Shown here piece by piece: positions 1 through 8,685 of a stretch of DNA of 64,000 bases. Position 1 is the stretch's first letter; every line of letters starts with the position of its first letter. A program made the position numbers and the translations under genes. The notes beneath the pieces are model-generated. The model searched no databases. It saw nothing but the letters and a program-made list of their open reading frames with translations, and was not told where the DNA came from. This stretch comes from Bacillota bacterium (GTDB taxonomy: Bacteria > Bacillota > Clostridia > Lachnospirales > Lachnospiraceae), in the NCBI GenBank assembly GCA_023443225.1, contig JAEZVF010000005.1, positions 1 through 64,000 of the forward strand, given 5' to 3'.

Positions 1-125
1 AAAAAGAATGTCTGTTGCATAACACAAAGCTGTAGAAAGAAGAATGTCGGAAAGCCGTGTGAGGGAAAACCTCATGCACGGTTTGATGAGGGGAAAGAGG
101 GCTTATGCCCTCTGACCTACTCTAC
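1..125 (+). mobile_element. 3' end of a group II intron (domains V and VI)
   Basis: Positions 52-84 fold into the 34-nt-class domain V hairpin of group II introns: AGCCGTG pairs with CACGGTT around a GAAA-type tip. Positions 96-102 (AGAGGGC) and 107-113 (GCCCTCT) form a domain VI stem with a TTAT loop, followed by GACCTACTCTAC, which is like the usual intron 3' terminus. The inferred 3' splice site is about position 125, only 26 bases before the amt start codon, so the element sits in the amt leader. The rest of the ribozyme and any reverse transcriptase lie outside the window. Domain recognition is from memory of bacterial introns, not from a covariance search. Confidence 0.85.
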
Positions 126-151
126 AAAAATTAAGAAAGAAGGTAAGCAAA

Positions 152-1543
152 ATGGAAACAAAAATTATTCTTGATACTCTTTGGGTAGTCTTGGCGGCAA
201 TGCTAGTGTTCTTTATGAATCTTGGTTTTGCAACGCTGGAAAGTGGGATGGCAAGATCAAAAAACGCAGTAAACATTATGTCAAAAAACTTTATCGTTTT
301 TGCCGTTTCCTCCCTGGGCTTTTATATTTTAGGCTGGGGGTTGATGTTTGGAGATGGAACTGGATTTATTGGATTGAAGGGTTTGTTTTTTGCCGGTGGA
401 GCAGACAATTCTCCATTATCGGGTGACGCTTATGAAGGGGCATATTCTGCAATATCTTGGGCAGGTATACCATTTTGGGTTAAGTTTTTCTTTCAATTAG
501 TATTTTGTGGAACAGCAGCAACCATTGTTTCAGGTGCTGTAGCAGAAAGAATTAAGTATGTCTCATTCATCGTATTTTCATTGCTACTAACCATGGTAAT
601 TTATCCGATTACTGGTCATTGGATCTGGGGTGGCGGTTGGTTAGCTGACTTAGGTTTTCTGGATTTTGCAGGTGGAACAGCAGTTCACTCCGTTGGCGGC
701 TGGGCAGCTCTTTCCGGCATCATGATCTTAGGACCAAGAATTGGAAAGTATACGAAGGATGGTAAAATTAACCCGATTCCTGGTCATAGTGTAGCTCTTG
801 CGACGATTGGTGCGTTAATCTTATGGTTTGGATGGTTTGGATTTAACCCTGGTTCTACTATGTCGGCAGATCCGGAAGCCATTGGACATATTTTAGTAGT
901 AACAAACATGTCGGGTGCCATGGGTATCTTAGTTGCTACTGTTGTTGCATGGATCAAGCTTGGAAAGCCGGACATGAGTATGTCGATTAATGGTTTACTG
1001 GCAGGATTGGTTGCGATTACTCCGGGTTGTACTTACGTAAGTGTGGCAAGTTCTTTGATTATTGGAACGATTGCCGGAATATTAGTTGTTTTTGCATCTT
1101 TGTTCTTTGATAAAATGAAATTAGATGATCCGGTAGGTGCAACTGCAGTTCACCTGACAAATGGTATATTTGGTACATTATCCATTGGACTCTTTGCAGA
1201 AGCTGGTGTTAACGGAAATGAAATCAAGGGAGCATTTTTTGGTGGTGGCTTTAAACAGCTTGGAATTCAGGCGATAGGGGTTATTACAGTGGCAGCCTTT
1301 GTATTTACTAGCACTGTTATTGTCTGGGTTGTTATTAAGCAAACGATAGGTCTTCGGGTATCCGTTAAAGAAGAACTCCAAGGGTTGGACATTGGAGAAC
1401 ATGGAAATCAGGCATATCCAGAATTTATAACTCATAGAGTTTCTTATAGCCAGTTATCAGAGGATATCGATACTGTATCCTTAGCTAAGGAAAATCCCAA
1501 AAAACGTAATGTAAATTATGCTATATTAGGGAAGGAGAAATAA
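152..1543 (+). CDS. amt: Ammonium transporter, Amt/AmtB family
   Basis: Inner-membrane channel that brings in ammonium or ammonia. The 463-residue product has the family's normal length and about 11 hydrophobic segments. It carries both pore histidines in typical contexts (GGTAVHSVGG and ATAVHLTNG). The cytosolic tail holds the conserved stretch GLDIGEHGNQAYPEF, which couples pores within the trimer and is where PII docks. It starts with ATG 8 bases after AGAAGG and ends 4 bases before the PII gene, so the two are an operon. A group II intron ends 26 bases upstream, so the native promoter is displaced or lies beyond the intron. Confidence 0.97.
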   Translation: METKIILDTLWVVLAAMLVFFMNLGFATLESGMARSKNAVNIMSKNFIVFAVSSLGFYILGWGLMFGDGTGFIGLKGLFFAGGADNSPLSGDAYEGAYSAISWAGIPFWVKFFFQLVFCGTAATIVSGAVAERIKYVSFIVFSLLLTMVIYPITGHWIWGGGWLADLGFLDFAGGTAVHSVGGWAALSGIMILGPRIGKYTKDGKINPIPGHSVALATIGALILWFGWFGFNPGSTMSADPEAIGHILVVTNMSGAMGILVATVVAWIKLGKPDMSMSINGLLAGLVAITPGCTYVSVASSLIIGTIAGILVVFASLFFDKMKLDDPVGATAVHLTNGIFGTLSIGLFAEAGVNGNEIKGAFFGGGFKQLGIQAIGVITVAAFVFTSTVIVWVVIKQTIGLRVSVKEELQGLDIGEHGNQAYPEFITHRVSYSQLSEDIDTVSLAKENPKKRNVNYAILGKEK

Positions 1544-1547
1544 CAAT

Positions 1548-1889
1548 ATGAAATTAGTTAGAGCAATTATCAGACCTGAGAAACTCTCGGCGGTTAGACG
1601 AGAACTTGAAAAAGCGGATTGCTATAAAGGTATTACTATCACAGATGTAGTAGGTCAGGGTATTCAAAAAGGTATTATCCAGGCATGGCGCGGTGAGAAA
1701 TATGAAATTGATTTAATTCCCAAAGTAAGCATTGAATTGGTAGTCTTAGATGAAAATGTTGATAAGGTAAAAAAGATGATTTTAGATAAGTCACAAACAG
1801 GTGAGATAGGAGATGGCAAGATATTCATTTCTCCGATTGATGAAGTTATTAGAATAAGAACTGGTGAAGAAGGCGAGGGTGCTATTTAG
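1548..1889 (+). CDS. glnK: PII nitrogen regulatory protein (GlnK-type)
   Basis: Small trimeric signal protein that binds ATP/ADP and 2-oxoglutarate and, when paired with Amt, blocks ammonium uptake under nitrogen excess. The 113-residue length, the MKLVRAIIRPEKL start, the T-loop region WRGEKYEIDLIPK (the tyrosine is at the site uridylylated in proteobacteria) and the GEIGDGKIFI segment are all PII hallmarks. Linkage to amt (4-base gap) supports the GlnK assignment. No modifying enzyme is present in the window, so whether the tyrosine is modified is unknown. Confidence 0.96.
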   Translation: MKLVRAIIRPEKLSAVRRELEKADCYKGITITDVVGQGIQKGIIQAWRGEKYEIDLIPKVSIELVVLDENVDKVKKMILDKSQTGEIGDGKIFISPIDEVIRIRTGEEGEGAI

Positions 1890-1914
1890 CATAAAATAAC
1901 GTCTTCTTTTTTAT
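1867..1914 (+). terminator. Probable intrinsic terminator of amt-glnK
   Basis: AAGAAGGCG (1867-1875) can pair with CGTCTTCTT (1900-1908) with one G-U pair, and an inner TGCTA/TAGCA helix spans the stop codon. A run of T follows. The hairpin overlaps the last codons of the PII gene. Confidence 0.6.
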
Positions 1915-1929
1915 TTAACCGATCAGGGT

Positions 1930-1956
1930 GCTGTCGCATAATTTAAATGCGACAGC
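1930..1956. repeat. 10-bp inverted repeat of unclear role
   Basis: GCTGTCGCAT (1930-1939) and ATGCGACAGC (1947-1956) are perfect inverted arms with a 7-base loop. No strong T-run follows on either strand, so it may be a second weak terminator, a protein site or an RNA-stabilising hairpin. It lies about 118 bases before the desulfidase start. Confidence 0.6.
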
Positions 1957-2074
1957 GTACTGCCTTTTATATAGATACATGATATGAAAAAGACTCGACA
2001 CCGCATACTTTGTGATGTATAGTAAAAATATATTACTATCAGCTGAACATAAGCAGCAGAGAAAGGATAGAAAG

Positions 2075-2614
2075 ATGAACAAAATTTTAGTCGTATCACA
2101 TTGCATTTTAAATCCGGCATCCAAGGTTGTTAGTTACAATCAGGATGAGATTAAAAGCGAAGAAGCAAAAAGAAAACAATTACTTAATTATATAATGGAA
2201 AATGACATTCGGCTGATTCAATTACCTTGTCCGGAATTTTATCTCTACGGTGCCGCAAGATGGGGTCATGTAAAAGACCAGTTCAATCATTCCTTTTATC
2301 GTAAAGAATGCAGAGTTCTTCTGGAACCAGTTATTGATCAATTAAAAGAGTATCTGTCATACCCAGACCGGTTTCAGGTGCTTTCCATAGTTGCAATTGA
2401 TGGAAGCCCAAGCTGTGGTTACAAATTAACTTGTAGAGGCAATTGGGGTGGTGAATTTAGTGGATGTCCCAATTTTGAAAATAAAATTAATGACCTTACA
2501 ATGACACAGGAATCTGGAGTGTTCATGGAGGAACTACAAGGTTTGTTAAGACAAGAAGAAATGGATATTGCAATTAAAGATTTAGCTACCGTAGTGGAAG
2601 AGTTGGATTTATAG
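2075..2614 (+). CDS. TudS-related putative desulfidase (DUF523-like)
   Basis: 179-residue protein of the DUF523/TudS superfamily. Known TudS members use a three-cysteine [4Fe-4S] cluster to remove sulfur from thiolated nucleobases. All three cysteines are visible: Cys10 in VSHCILNP, Cys52 in LPCPEF and Cys114 in GSPSCG. I chose ATG 2075 because GAAAGGATAG lies just upstream. An earlier in-frame ATG at 2012 would add 21 residues not typical of the family. The next gene is an ECF S component. I recall the same pair in Clostridioides difficile (CD3072/CD3073-type families), which suggests uptake and desulfuration of a thio-compound. The substrate is unknown. Confidence 0.82.
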   Translation: MNKILVVSHCILNPASKVVSYNQDEIKSEEAKRKQLLNYIMENDIRLIQLPCPEFYLYGAARWGHVKDQFNHSFYRKECRVLLEPVIDQLKEYLSYPDRFQVLSIVAIDGSPSCGYKLTCRGNWGGEFSGCPNFENKINDLTMTQESGVFMEELQGLLRQEEMDIAIKDLATVVEELDL

Positions 2615-2742
2615 ACAGTATCTATAAATGAATCGCTTATATTGGTTTTAACTATTTGTTTTACACTCCTATCTGTTATACAATTTCAATCAATGAAATA
2701 ATATGAATAACAACAAATAAAAAATGCAATAGGAGTGATAAG

Positions 2743-3309
2743 ATGAAAAATAAAAAGGTTTATGTGTTAACATTTTGTGGTATAGCAATTGCTGTCAACA
2801 TCGTATTGGGAATTGTTACTTCTGCATTGAAGCTTCCCCTTTATATGGATACTTTAGGAACTATTTTGACTGCAGTCCTCGTTGGTCCTTTACCGGGTGT
2901 AGCCGTAGGAGCATTAACAAATATCATCACAGGTTTTATTTATAACTTGCAAGATATACCCTTTTTACTTGTTAATGTTGCTGTTGCACTAGTGTCTGGC
3001 TTCATGGCTAAAAAGTTTAAGTTTAATTTGGTTACTGCTATTATATGTGGACTTATATTAAGCATTGTATGTCCTTTAATAGGAACACCGATCGGAATTT
3101 TTGTTTATGGTGGATTAACAGGAACGGTATCTGATGTAATTGTAATGGCTTTGAAAAGTTCCGGAAGTAGTATATTTGCAGCATCCTTTATAGCAAAAGT
3201 TGGTAATAATTTAATTGATAAAGTTGGTACTTGTATCATAGCATGGGGCCTGATACGGTATCTGCCTGTCACTATGAAAAACACATTAAAAGGATATACA
3301 GAAAAATAG
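2743..3309 (+). CDS. ECF transporter S component (substrate-binding membrane subunit)
   Basis: 188-residue protein with about six hydrophobic helices, lysine-rich at the start and end, of the size and pattern of energy-coupling-factor S components. It should bind a small nutrient and be powered by an EcfAA'T module encoded elsewhere, since none is in this window. It follows the TudS-related gene by 128 bases and is closed by a clear terminator. The partnership suggests a sulfur-containing or nucleobase-like substrate, but the sequence alone does not identify it. Confidence 0.82.
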   Translation: MKNKKVYVLTFCGIAIAVNIVLGIVTSALKLPLYMDTLGTILTAVLVGPLPGVAVGALTNIITGFIYNLQDIPFLLVNVAVALVSGFMAKKFKFNLVTAIICGLILSIVCPLIGTPIGIFVYGGLTGTVSDVIVMALKSSGSSIFAASFIAKVGNNLIDKVGTCIIAWGLIRYLPVTMKNTLKGYTEK

Positions 3310-3343
3310 TAATACTATATATTTTATAAAGATTATTAAAGCG

Positions 3344-3373
3344 GGTTGTTTATTATAAAACAACCTCTTTTTT
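3344..3373 (+). terminator. Intrinsic terminator after the ECF S component
   Basis: GGTTGTTT (3344-3351) pairs with AAACAACC (3358-3365) and is followed by TCTTTTTTATT. Confidence 0.85.
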
Positions 3374-3493
3374 ATTGATTTATGTAAAATTTCCACCCAT
3401 AGTGTGTCCTAAGTGTTAGAGGATGCAAAAAGAATTATGTAGTGGTACAATGTAGAAAAAGGTGTTCCGTAGATATGAATGAAAGGAGCTAAT

Positions 3494-4438
3494 ATGTTAT
3501 TTAATAGTTATAGTTTTAAAGCTGATGATGGATTTGATATATTTGTTTATCATTGGAATCCGGATAATGAAGTTAAAGTGAAAGGATTAGTGCAGATAGC
3601 ACACGGTATGGCTGAGACGGCTGCAAGATATGAAAGATTTGCAGAAGTACTTACAAGGAATGGATACGCTGTCTATGCGAATGATCATCGCGGCCATGGG
3701 AAAACAGCAGGAAGTCTGGAAAACGTAGGCTATTTGGCAGTGAAGGATGGATTAGAGTTACTTGTAAATGATATGCATCAATTAAGTACAATGATTCTCA
3801 ATGAATATCCAACGCTGCCTTTATTCTTATTCGGACATAGTATGGGGTCCTTTGCGGCACAAAGGTATATTATGCTCTATGGAGATGGACTGAAAGGTGT
3901 AATTTTATCCGGTTCCAATGGAAGCCAGCCTTTGTTGCATAAAATTGGGTTCTTTATATCAAAGTGTGAAGTGAAAAAACGTGGTAGAAAGACAAAAAGC
4001 CATAAAATGAATCGGCTTTCCTTTGGCAGCTACAATAAAGCATTCAAGCCAAACAGAACAGAATTTGACTGGTTAAGCAGAGATAATGAAGAAGTAGATA
4101 AATATATCTCAGACCCATATTGTGGCAATGTTTTTACTGCGGGCTTTTTTTATGACTTTATGAAGTTTTTTAAAATTATTGATGAAGAAAAAAATATGGA
4201 ACTGCTTCCAACTAATTTGCCAATTTACCTGTTTTCAGGAGATAAAGACCCTGTTGGTAATTATGGAAAAGGGGTAACAAAACTTTTTTATGCATATAAA
4301 AAGTATGGTATAAAAGATATTACCATGAAGTTGTATTCTGGTGGAAGACATGAGTCCCTTAACGAAATTAATCGAGATGAGGTTATGACAAATGTAGTTA
4401 AGTGGCTCGATCAAAAGGTATCCTTATCAATTAAATGA
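3494..4438 (+). CDS. Alpha/beta hydrolase, monoacylglycerol lipase/lysophospholipase-like
   Basis: 314-residue serine hydrolase. The nucleophile elbow is GHSMGS with Ser116. The likely acid is Asp250 or Asp252 (SGDKD) and the base is His286 (GGRHES). The N-terminal HGMAE and NDHRGHG motifs are typical of the Hydrolase_4 (serine aminopeptidase S33-like) group that cleaves lipid esters. There is no signal peptide, so it is probably cytosolic. ATG 3494 sits 5 bases after AAGGAG, and the in-frame ATG at 3479 precedes that ribosome site. The natural substrate cannot be read from sequence. Confidence 0.87.
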   Translation: MLFNSYSFKADDGFDIFVYHWNPDNEVKVKGLVQIAHGMAETAARYERFAEVLTRNGYAVYANDHRGHGKTAGSLENVGYLAVKDGLELLVNDMHQLSTMILNEYPTLPLFLFGHSMGSFAAQRYIMLYGDGLKGVILSGSNGSQPLLHKIGFFISKCEVKKRGRKTKSHKMNRLSFGSYNKAFKPNRTEFDWLSRDNEEVDKYISDPYCGNVFTAGFFYDFMKFFKIIDEEKNMELLPTNLPIYLFSGDKDPVGNYGKGVTKLFYAYKKYGIKDITMKLYSGGRHESLNEINRDEVMTNVVKWLDQKVSLSIK

Positions 4439-4558
4439 ATATGTTAATGAATAAAATCAGTGTTAACTAGCAAAATAATCAATAGATAGTATTGCTCCAA
4501 TTTATATTTGATTACCTTAAAATACTAAGATAAAAATACCTAAAAATTAATTTTGATA

Positions 4559-4736
4559 TTGACAAAAAATTAGTAATCTTATATAGTGTAATTATAAATA
4601 ATATATCAGTTTGCATAATAAAAAAAAGTAAAAGTAACATCTTTTATAACTAAATACATGTAGTTTCAAAAGATGATGAAAAACTTTAGTGTAGTTTTAT
4701 TAAAAGCAGTTAACAGCTGAAAAGGAAGGTAAGTAT
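4559..4736 (+). promoter_or_regulatory. Promoter and ~140-base leader of the NCS2 permease
   Basis: TTGACA (4559-4564), a 17-base spacer and TATAGT (4582-4587) form a good sigma-A promoter. The leader before the ATG at 4737 contains CATCTTTT (about 4639) able to pair with AAAAGATG (about 4669), and an AAAACT/AGTTTT hairpin. I do not see the conserved purine-riboswitch core. The rest of the 298-base gap upstream holds nothing I recognise. Confidence 0.65.
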
Positions 4737-6071
4737 ATGGATAAGAAGAATGCTGGAAATGCAAGTACATCATTATTTGAGTTAAACGGTAAACCCAGTT
4801 GGGGTGCTGCTTTACCTCAATCAATACAACATGTTTTAGCAATGTTGGTAGGTAATATTACACCGCCTATCTTAATTGCACAATTATTAGGCCTGCCAGA
4901 TAGTGATAAAATCATTTTAATGCAGGCAGCTATGCTGATTGGTGGAATCACTACATTAATTCAGCTCTTTCCTGTCTTTGGTTTTGGTATGGGATTACCT
5001 AATGTTATGGGTGTGGCATTTGCTTATATGCCTATATTAACTGCTATTGGTTTATCTTATGGAATTGAAGCTATTTTTGGTGCTCAATTAGTAGCAGCAT
5101 TTGCATCCATTTTTATTGGTATGGCAATGGGTAAGATAAGGAAGTTTTTCCCACCAATTGTAAGTGGAACGGTAGTTCTAAGTATTGGATTATCACTTTA
5201 TAGTACCGCTGTTACTTATATGGCTGGAGGAAGTGGAGCAGGAGATAATTTCGGAAATCCAAAATATTGGTTAGTTGCGCTTGTTGTATTGGCAGTGACC
5301 CTTGCTTGTAACTTCTTTGGAAAAGGCTATATCAAAGTATCTGGTATGTTAATTGGTATTGCTGTTGGTTATGTTATATCCTTATTCATGGGAGACATGA
5401 TTAGTTTTGAAAGTTTTAAAAATGCTTCTTGGGTTGCTTTCCCTACTTTCTTAAAATGGGGACTTGTGTTTGAACCATCTGCAATAATAGCTATGATATT
5501 AATGTATATCGTGCAGGCAGTACAGACGATAGGTGACGTTTCCTCAACTGCAATCGGTGCATTTAACCGTGAAGCTACAGATAAGGAAATTGGTGGTGCT
5601 ATTAAAGGTCAGGGACTTTGTGGTATGCTTGGAGCGTTAATGGGTGGATTACCAACAGATCCTTATAGTCAGAATGTAGGTCTGATCGTAACAACAAAAG
5701 TTGTTGCCAAAAGAGTATTTACTATCGTTGGTGGTATTATGTTAGTTGCAGGATTCTGTCCAAAGTTTGGTGCCATCATGACAACCATTCCTTACCCAGT
5801 ACTTGGTGGTGCAACAATAACTGTTTTTGCTGCTATTACCATGTCAGGTATTCAGTTAATTACTCAACAACCATTAAATTACCGTAATAAGATGATAGTC
5901 GGTATTTCATTAGCTCTGGGTGTTGGTATAAGCACAGTAGCTAATTCCCTACAGTTCTTCTCTGTAGATATACAAAATATTATTGGTAAATCTCCAATCG
6001 TTCTTTCCTTTGCTGTTGCATTTATTTTAAATATAATTGTGCCACAAGATGATAGCGAAGCGGATGATTAA
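4737..6071 (+). CDS. NCS2-family purine (xanthine/uric acid-type) permease
   Basis: 444-residue integral membrane protein of the nucleobase:cation symporter-2 family, with 12-14 hydrophobic segments. The QSIQHVLAM motif near residue 24 carries the QH pair of the family, and later segments (GLPTDPYSQNVG, ITMSGIQLI) match the xanthine/uracil permease fold. The presence of QNVGL rather than the uracil-specific signature favours a purine substrate, but this is tentative. It is transcribed alone from its own promoter and ends in a hairpin. It may supply bases to the purine metabolism encoded near 28-40 kb. Confidence 0.88.
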   Translation: MDKKNAGNASTSLFELNGKPSWGAALPQSIQHVLAMLVGNITPPILIAQLLGLPDSDKIILMQAAMLIGGITTLIQLFPVFGFGMGLPNVMGVAFAYMPILTAIGLSYGIEAIFGAQLVAAFASIFIGMAMGKIRKFFPPIVSGTVVLSIGLSLYSTAVTYMAGGSGAGDNFGNPKYWLVALVVLAVTLACNFFGKGYIKVSGMLIGIAVGYVISLFMGDMISFESFKNASWVAFPTFLKWGLVFEPSAIIAMILMYIVQAVQTIGDVSSTAIGAFNREATDKEIGGAIKGQGLCGMLGALMGGLPTDPYSQNVGLIVTTKVVAKRVFTIVGGIMLVAGFCPKFGAIMTTIPYPVLGGATITVFAAITMSGIQLITQQPLNYRNKMIVGISLALGVGISTVANSLQFFSVDIQNIIGKSPIVLSFAVAFILNIIVPQDDSEADD

Positions 6072-6112
6072 TTAAAAGTAATATATAATAAATAAGTAGT
6101 ATATAATAAATA

Positions 6113-6169
6113 AGGGCAGTTGCATTACTAAGATTGAAATTGATATAATCCTAGTATTGTAACTGCCCT
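6113..6169 (+). terminator. Long hairpin after the NCS2 permease
   Basis: AGGGCAGTT (6113-6121) pairs with AACTGCCCT (6161-6169), and the stem extends inward through TTACTA/TAGTA. The T-run is weak (ATTTACTT). It is preceded by two direct copies of ATATAATAAATAAG. Confidence 0.65.
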
Positions 6170-6248
6170 ATTTACTTATAGATATAGAATTATTAATTTA
6201 CTTATGGTAGTATTAATAAGACAGATTTGTTAGAAAAGGACGATTGTT

Positions 6249-7151
6249 ATGAAGAAACGGTTTTTACAGGATTGTAGCCTGTGCCCCAGAGAGTGTCATG
6301 CGGACCGTACCAAGGGAGAACAGGGATATTGCAGAGAAACAGAAGAAGTGGTGGTTGCAAGAGCTGCTCTTCATTTTTGGGAAGAACCGTGTATTTCTGG
6401 AGATGAAGGGTCTGGAACTGTATTCTTTTCTGGTTGCGCTTTGGGCTGTATCTATTGTCAAAACTATAATATTGCAAATAATAAGATAGGGAAGATAATC
6501 TCAATTGAACGGCTAGCTGAAATTTTTCTGGAATTGCAGGAAGAGTTGGCAAATAATATAAATCTGGTTACACCTAGCCACTATATCTTACAAATTATAG
6601 AGGCTCTAGATATAGCAAGAAAAAAGGGATTTCAATTACCAGTGGTTTATAACAGCAGTGGGTATGAGAAGGTAGAATCACTTGCACTTTTAGAGAACTA
6701 TATTGATGTATATCTTCCTGATTTTAAATATTACGACAGCGGTCCGGCAACAAAGTATTCTAATTGTCCGGATTATTTTACGTACGCTTCAAAGGCAATC
6801 AAAGAAATGGTACGACAGGTTGGTACGCCAGTATTTAATACAAAAGGAGTATTGGAAAAGGGCGTTATTGTCAGGCATTTATGCTTACCAGGATACCTTG
6901 AGGATTCCAAGAAAATAATAAAATATTTATATGAAACTTTTGGCGGTACCATCTATATTAGTATTATGAATCAATATACTCCTTTAAAAAATGTAGAAGA
7001 CTTCCCTGAAATCAACCGAACGATAACGGAAGACGAGTATAATGAGCTGATAGATTATGCCATTGAGTTGGGTGTCGAAAACGGCTTTATTCAGGAAGGT
7101 GATACTGCATCGGAAAGCTTTATTCCGCAATTTGATGAAGAAGGTGTATAA
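6249..7151 (+). CDS. Radical SAM protein, PflA/PflX-like (COG1313)
   Basis: 300-residue radical SAM enzyme. The cluster-binding motif CALGCIYC supplies Cys63, Cys67 and Cys70 for the SAM-linked [4Fe-4S] centre. An N-terminal cysteine set (Cys9, Cys12, Cys16, Cys28) could bind a second cluster or metal. The order matches the PflX/COG1313 family of putative pyruvate-formate-lyase-activase-like proteins, whose reaction is not established. The start follows AAAAGGA. It is convergent with the MocR gene, with stop codons about 10 bases apart. Confidence 0.88.
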   Translation: MKKRFLQDCSLCPRECHADRTKGEQGYCRETEEVVVARAALHFWEEPCISGDEGSGTVFFSGCALGCIYCQNYNIANNKIGKIISIERLAEIFLELQEELANNINLVTPSHYILQIIEALDIARKKGFQLPVVYNSSGYEKVESLALLENYIDVYLPDFKYYDSGPATKYSNCPDYFTYASKAIKEMVRQVGTPVFNTKGVLEKGVIVRHLCLPGYLEDSKKIIKYLYETFGGTIYISIMNQYTPLKNVEDFPEINRTITEDEYNELIDYAIELGVENGFIQEGDTASESFIPQFDEEGV

Positions 7152-7160
7152 TAAATGTTT

Positions 7161-8567
7161 TCAATCCTTTGGACTGTGTAATATCTTACTTAATATTTGA
7201 ATTCCTTTCGTAATGTCTTCCATGGATAAGTGTGCATAACCTAAGAGGATCTCACTTTGATGATTTCCTAAGTTCTGCAGAGCATAATTCTCTACCGGGT
7301 ATATTTTGATGAGAGAGGATTGAATCCGACAAATTAACTTTTCTGTAAATATAATATTGTAAAATTGGATGACGATATGCAGACCGGCCGCTTGTCCTTT
7401 AAGTACAAACTCATCCGGAAAATGAGCGTATAATTCCTTTAGCAGATGTTCCCGTTTTCGGCTGTAGATTTTCTTCATCTTCCAAATATGTTTATCAAAT
7501 CCACCACTTTTCATAAATTCAGAAAGCACATGTTGAGAGATAACTTCAGTATGTAAATCAGAATACATTTTCAGTTTCAGGTAAGCTGGTATTAGTCGCG
7601 TCGGCAATAATAGGAATCCTAGGCGGAGCGCAGGTGCTAATATCTTACTAAAAGATCCGATATAAATAACTTTTTCCGAGTTCAATTCATAGAGTGAATT
7701 CACCGGTTGACCTTCATAGCGAAATTCACTGTCGTAATCATCTTCAATGATATAACAATCATTATCAGATGCATACTCAATCAAGGATAGCCGTCTTTGA
7801 ATCGGTAGGATGCCGCCTAAAGGATATTGATGTGACGGGGTGGTGTAAATGAATGAGATCCGGTCGGAGGGTTGTAACAAGTTGGTATTCATACCCTTAT
7901 CGTCTGCTGCTAGGGCAGTGATTGTATAGCCAGCGGCTGATATCACATTTAAAAGACCGTGATGTAAGGGATCCTCTACGATTACCTCTTTCTTATCTGT
8001 AAATAATAATTGAGATATCAGGGAAAGACCTTGTGTAGAGCCAGATACTATCATTATATTGTCTGGTGAACATGAGATACCACGCATCTGGTTTAAGTAT
8101 TTAGAAATAGCATGTCTTAATTCCCTGACTCCGGCAGGATGAGTATAGTTAAAGGCAGAAGAAGGTAGATCAATACATACATTGTAATAAAGTTTAGCCC
8201 ATTCTCTACGTGGGAAATAATTCAAATCTGGAGTTCCGGAGCGGAAATCTATGATATCTTTGGATTCTGACTTATTTTGTTTTGTGGAATGGTTCATTGG
8301 TGAATGAATTAGTTTCGAAGGCTTCCGGATACCGGATGCCACTACGGTTCCCGAACCTTGGATGCCTATTAAATAACCTTCAGCTGTAAGTTGATCATAC
8401 ACCTCTAAGATGGTATTTCGTGAAACACGGAGTTCCTTTGCTAACGCTCTGGTGGAAGGCATCTTTTCCCCAGATACAAAGGTTTCAGATAAAATCAATT
8501 CTTTCATTTTTGTATAGATTTGATTTTTTAATGGGGTACTGCTCTTATCATCTAAAATCATCCACAT
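7161..8567 (-). CDS. MocR/PdxR-type GntR regulator with aminotransferase domain
   Basis: 468-residue fusion of an N-terminal GntR winged helix (about residues 1-75, with STRALAKELRVSRNTILEVYDQL) and a class I aminotransferase-like domain. The PLP lysine is present in GSFSKILAPALRLGF, so a PLP-sensing role is plausible. It is divergent from the EamA exporter, and two TAAAGTGGTACT direct repeats lie between them. Direct repeats are typical MocR sites, so it likely controls itself and the exporter. The effector is unknown: PLP or an amino compound are the family precedents. Confidence 0.92.
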   Translation of the reverse strand: MWMILDDKSSTPLKNQIYTKMKELILSETFVSGEKMPSTRALAKELRVSRNTILEVYDQLTAEGYLIGIQGSGTVVASGIRKPSKLIHSPMNHSTKQNKSESKDIIDFRSGTPDLNYFPRREWAKLYYNVCIDLPSSAFNYTHPAGVRELRHAISKYLNQMRGISCSPDNIMIVSGSTQGLSLISQLLFTDKKEVIVEDPLHHGLLNVISAAGYTITALAADDKGMNTNLLQPSDRISFIYTTPSHQYPLGGILPIQRRLSLIEYASDNDCYIIEDDYDSEFRYEGQPVNSLYELNSEKVIYIGSFSKILAPALRLGFLLLPTRLIPAYLKLKMYSDLHTEVISQHVLSEFMKSGGFDKHIWKMKKIYSRKREHLLKELYAHFPDEFVLKGQAAGLHIVIQFYNIIFTEKLICRIQSSLIKIYPVENYALQNLGNHQSEILLGYAHLSMEDITKGIQILSKILHSPKD

Positions 8568-8582
8568 AGGTAATACCTCACG

Positions 8583-8631
8583 TAAAGTGGTACTGAATTT
8601 GTTGTATTAAAGTGGTACTTTTTTAACCACT
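8583..8631. promoter_or_regulatory. Direct-repeat operator between MocR regulator and exporter
   Basis: TAAAGTGGTACT occurs at 8583-8594 and again at 8608-8619, 25 bases apart. A half-site in inverse orientation (AACCACTT, about 8624-8631) follows. The spacing and direct orientation fit MocR-family DNA recognition. Confidence 0.75.
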
Positions 8632-8685
8632 TAATTAATTATATCATTATAACATAATTCAGAATCGAAGAAAAGAGGTATGATT

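Noticed and set aside
181..1435. Alternative open frames inside amt on both strands
   Set aside because: They are shadows of a complete, well-conserved Amt protein and lack ribosome sites.
4594..4736. Purine riboswitch in front of the NCS2 permease
   Set aside because: I looked for the conserved loop and core sequences and did not find them; only simple hairpins are present.
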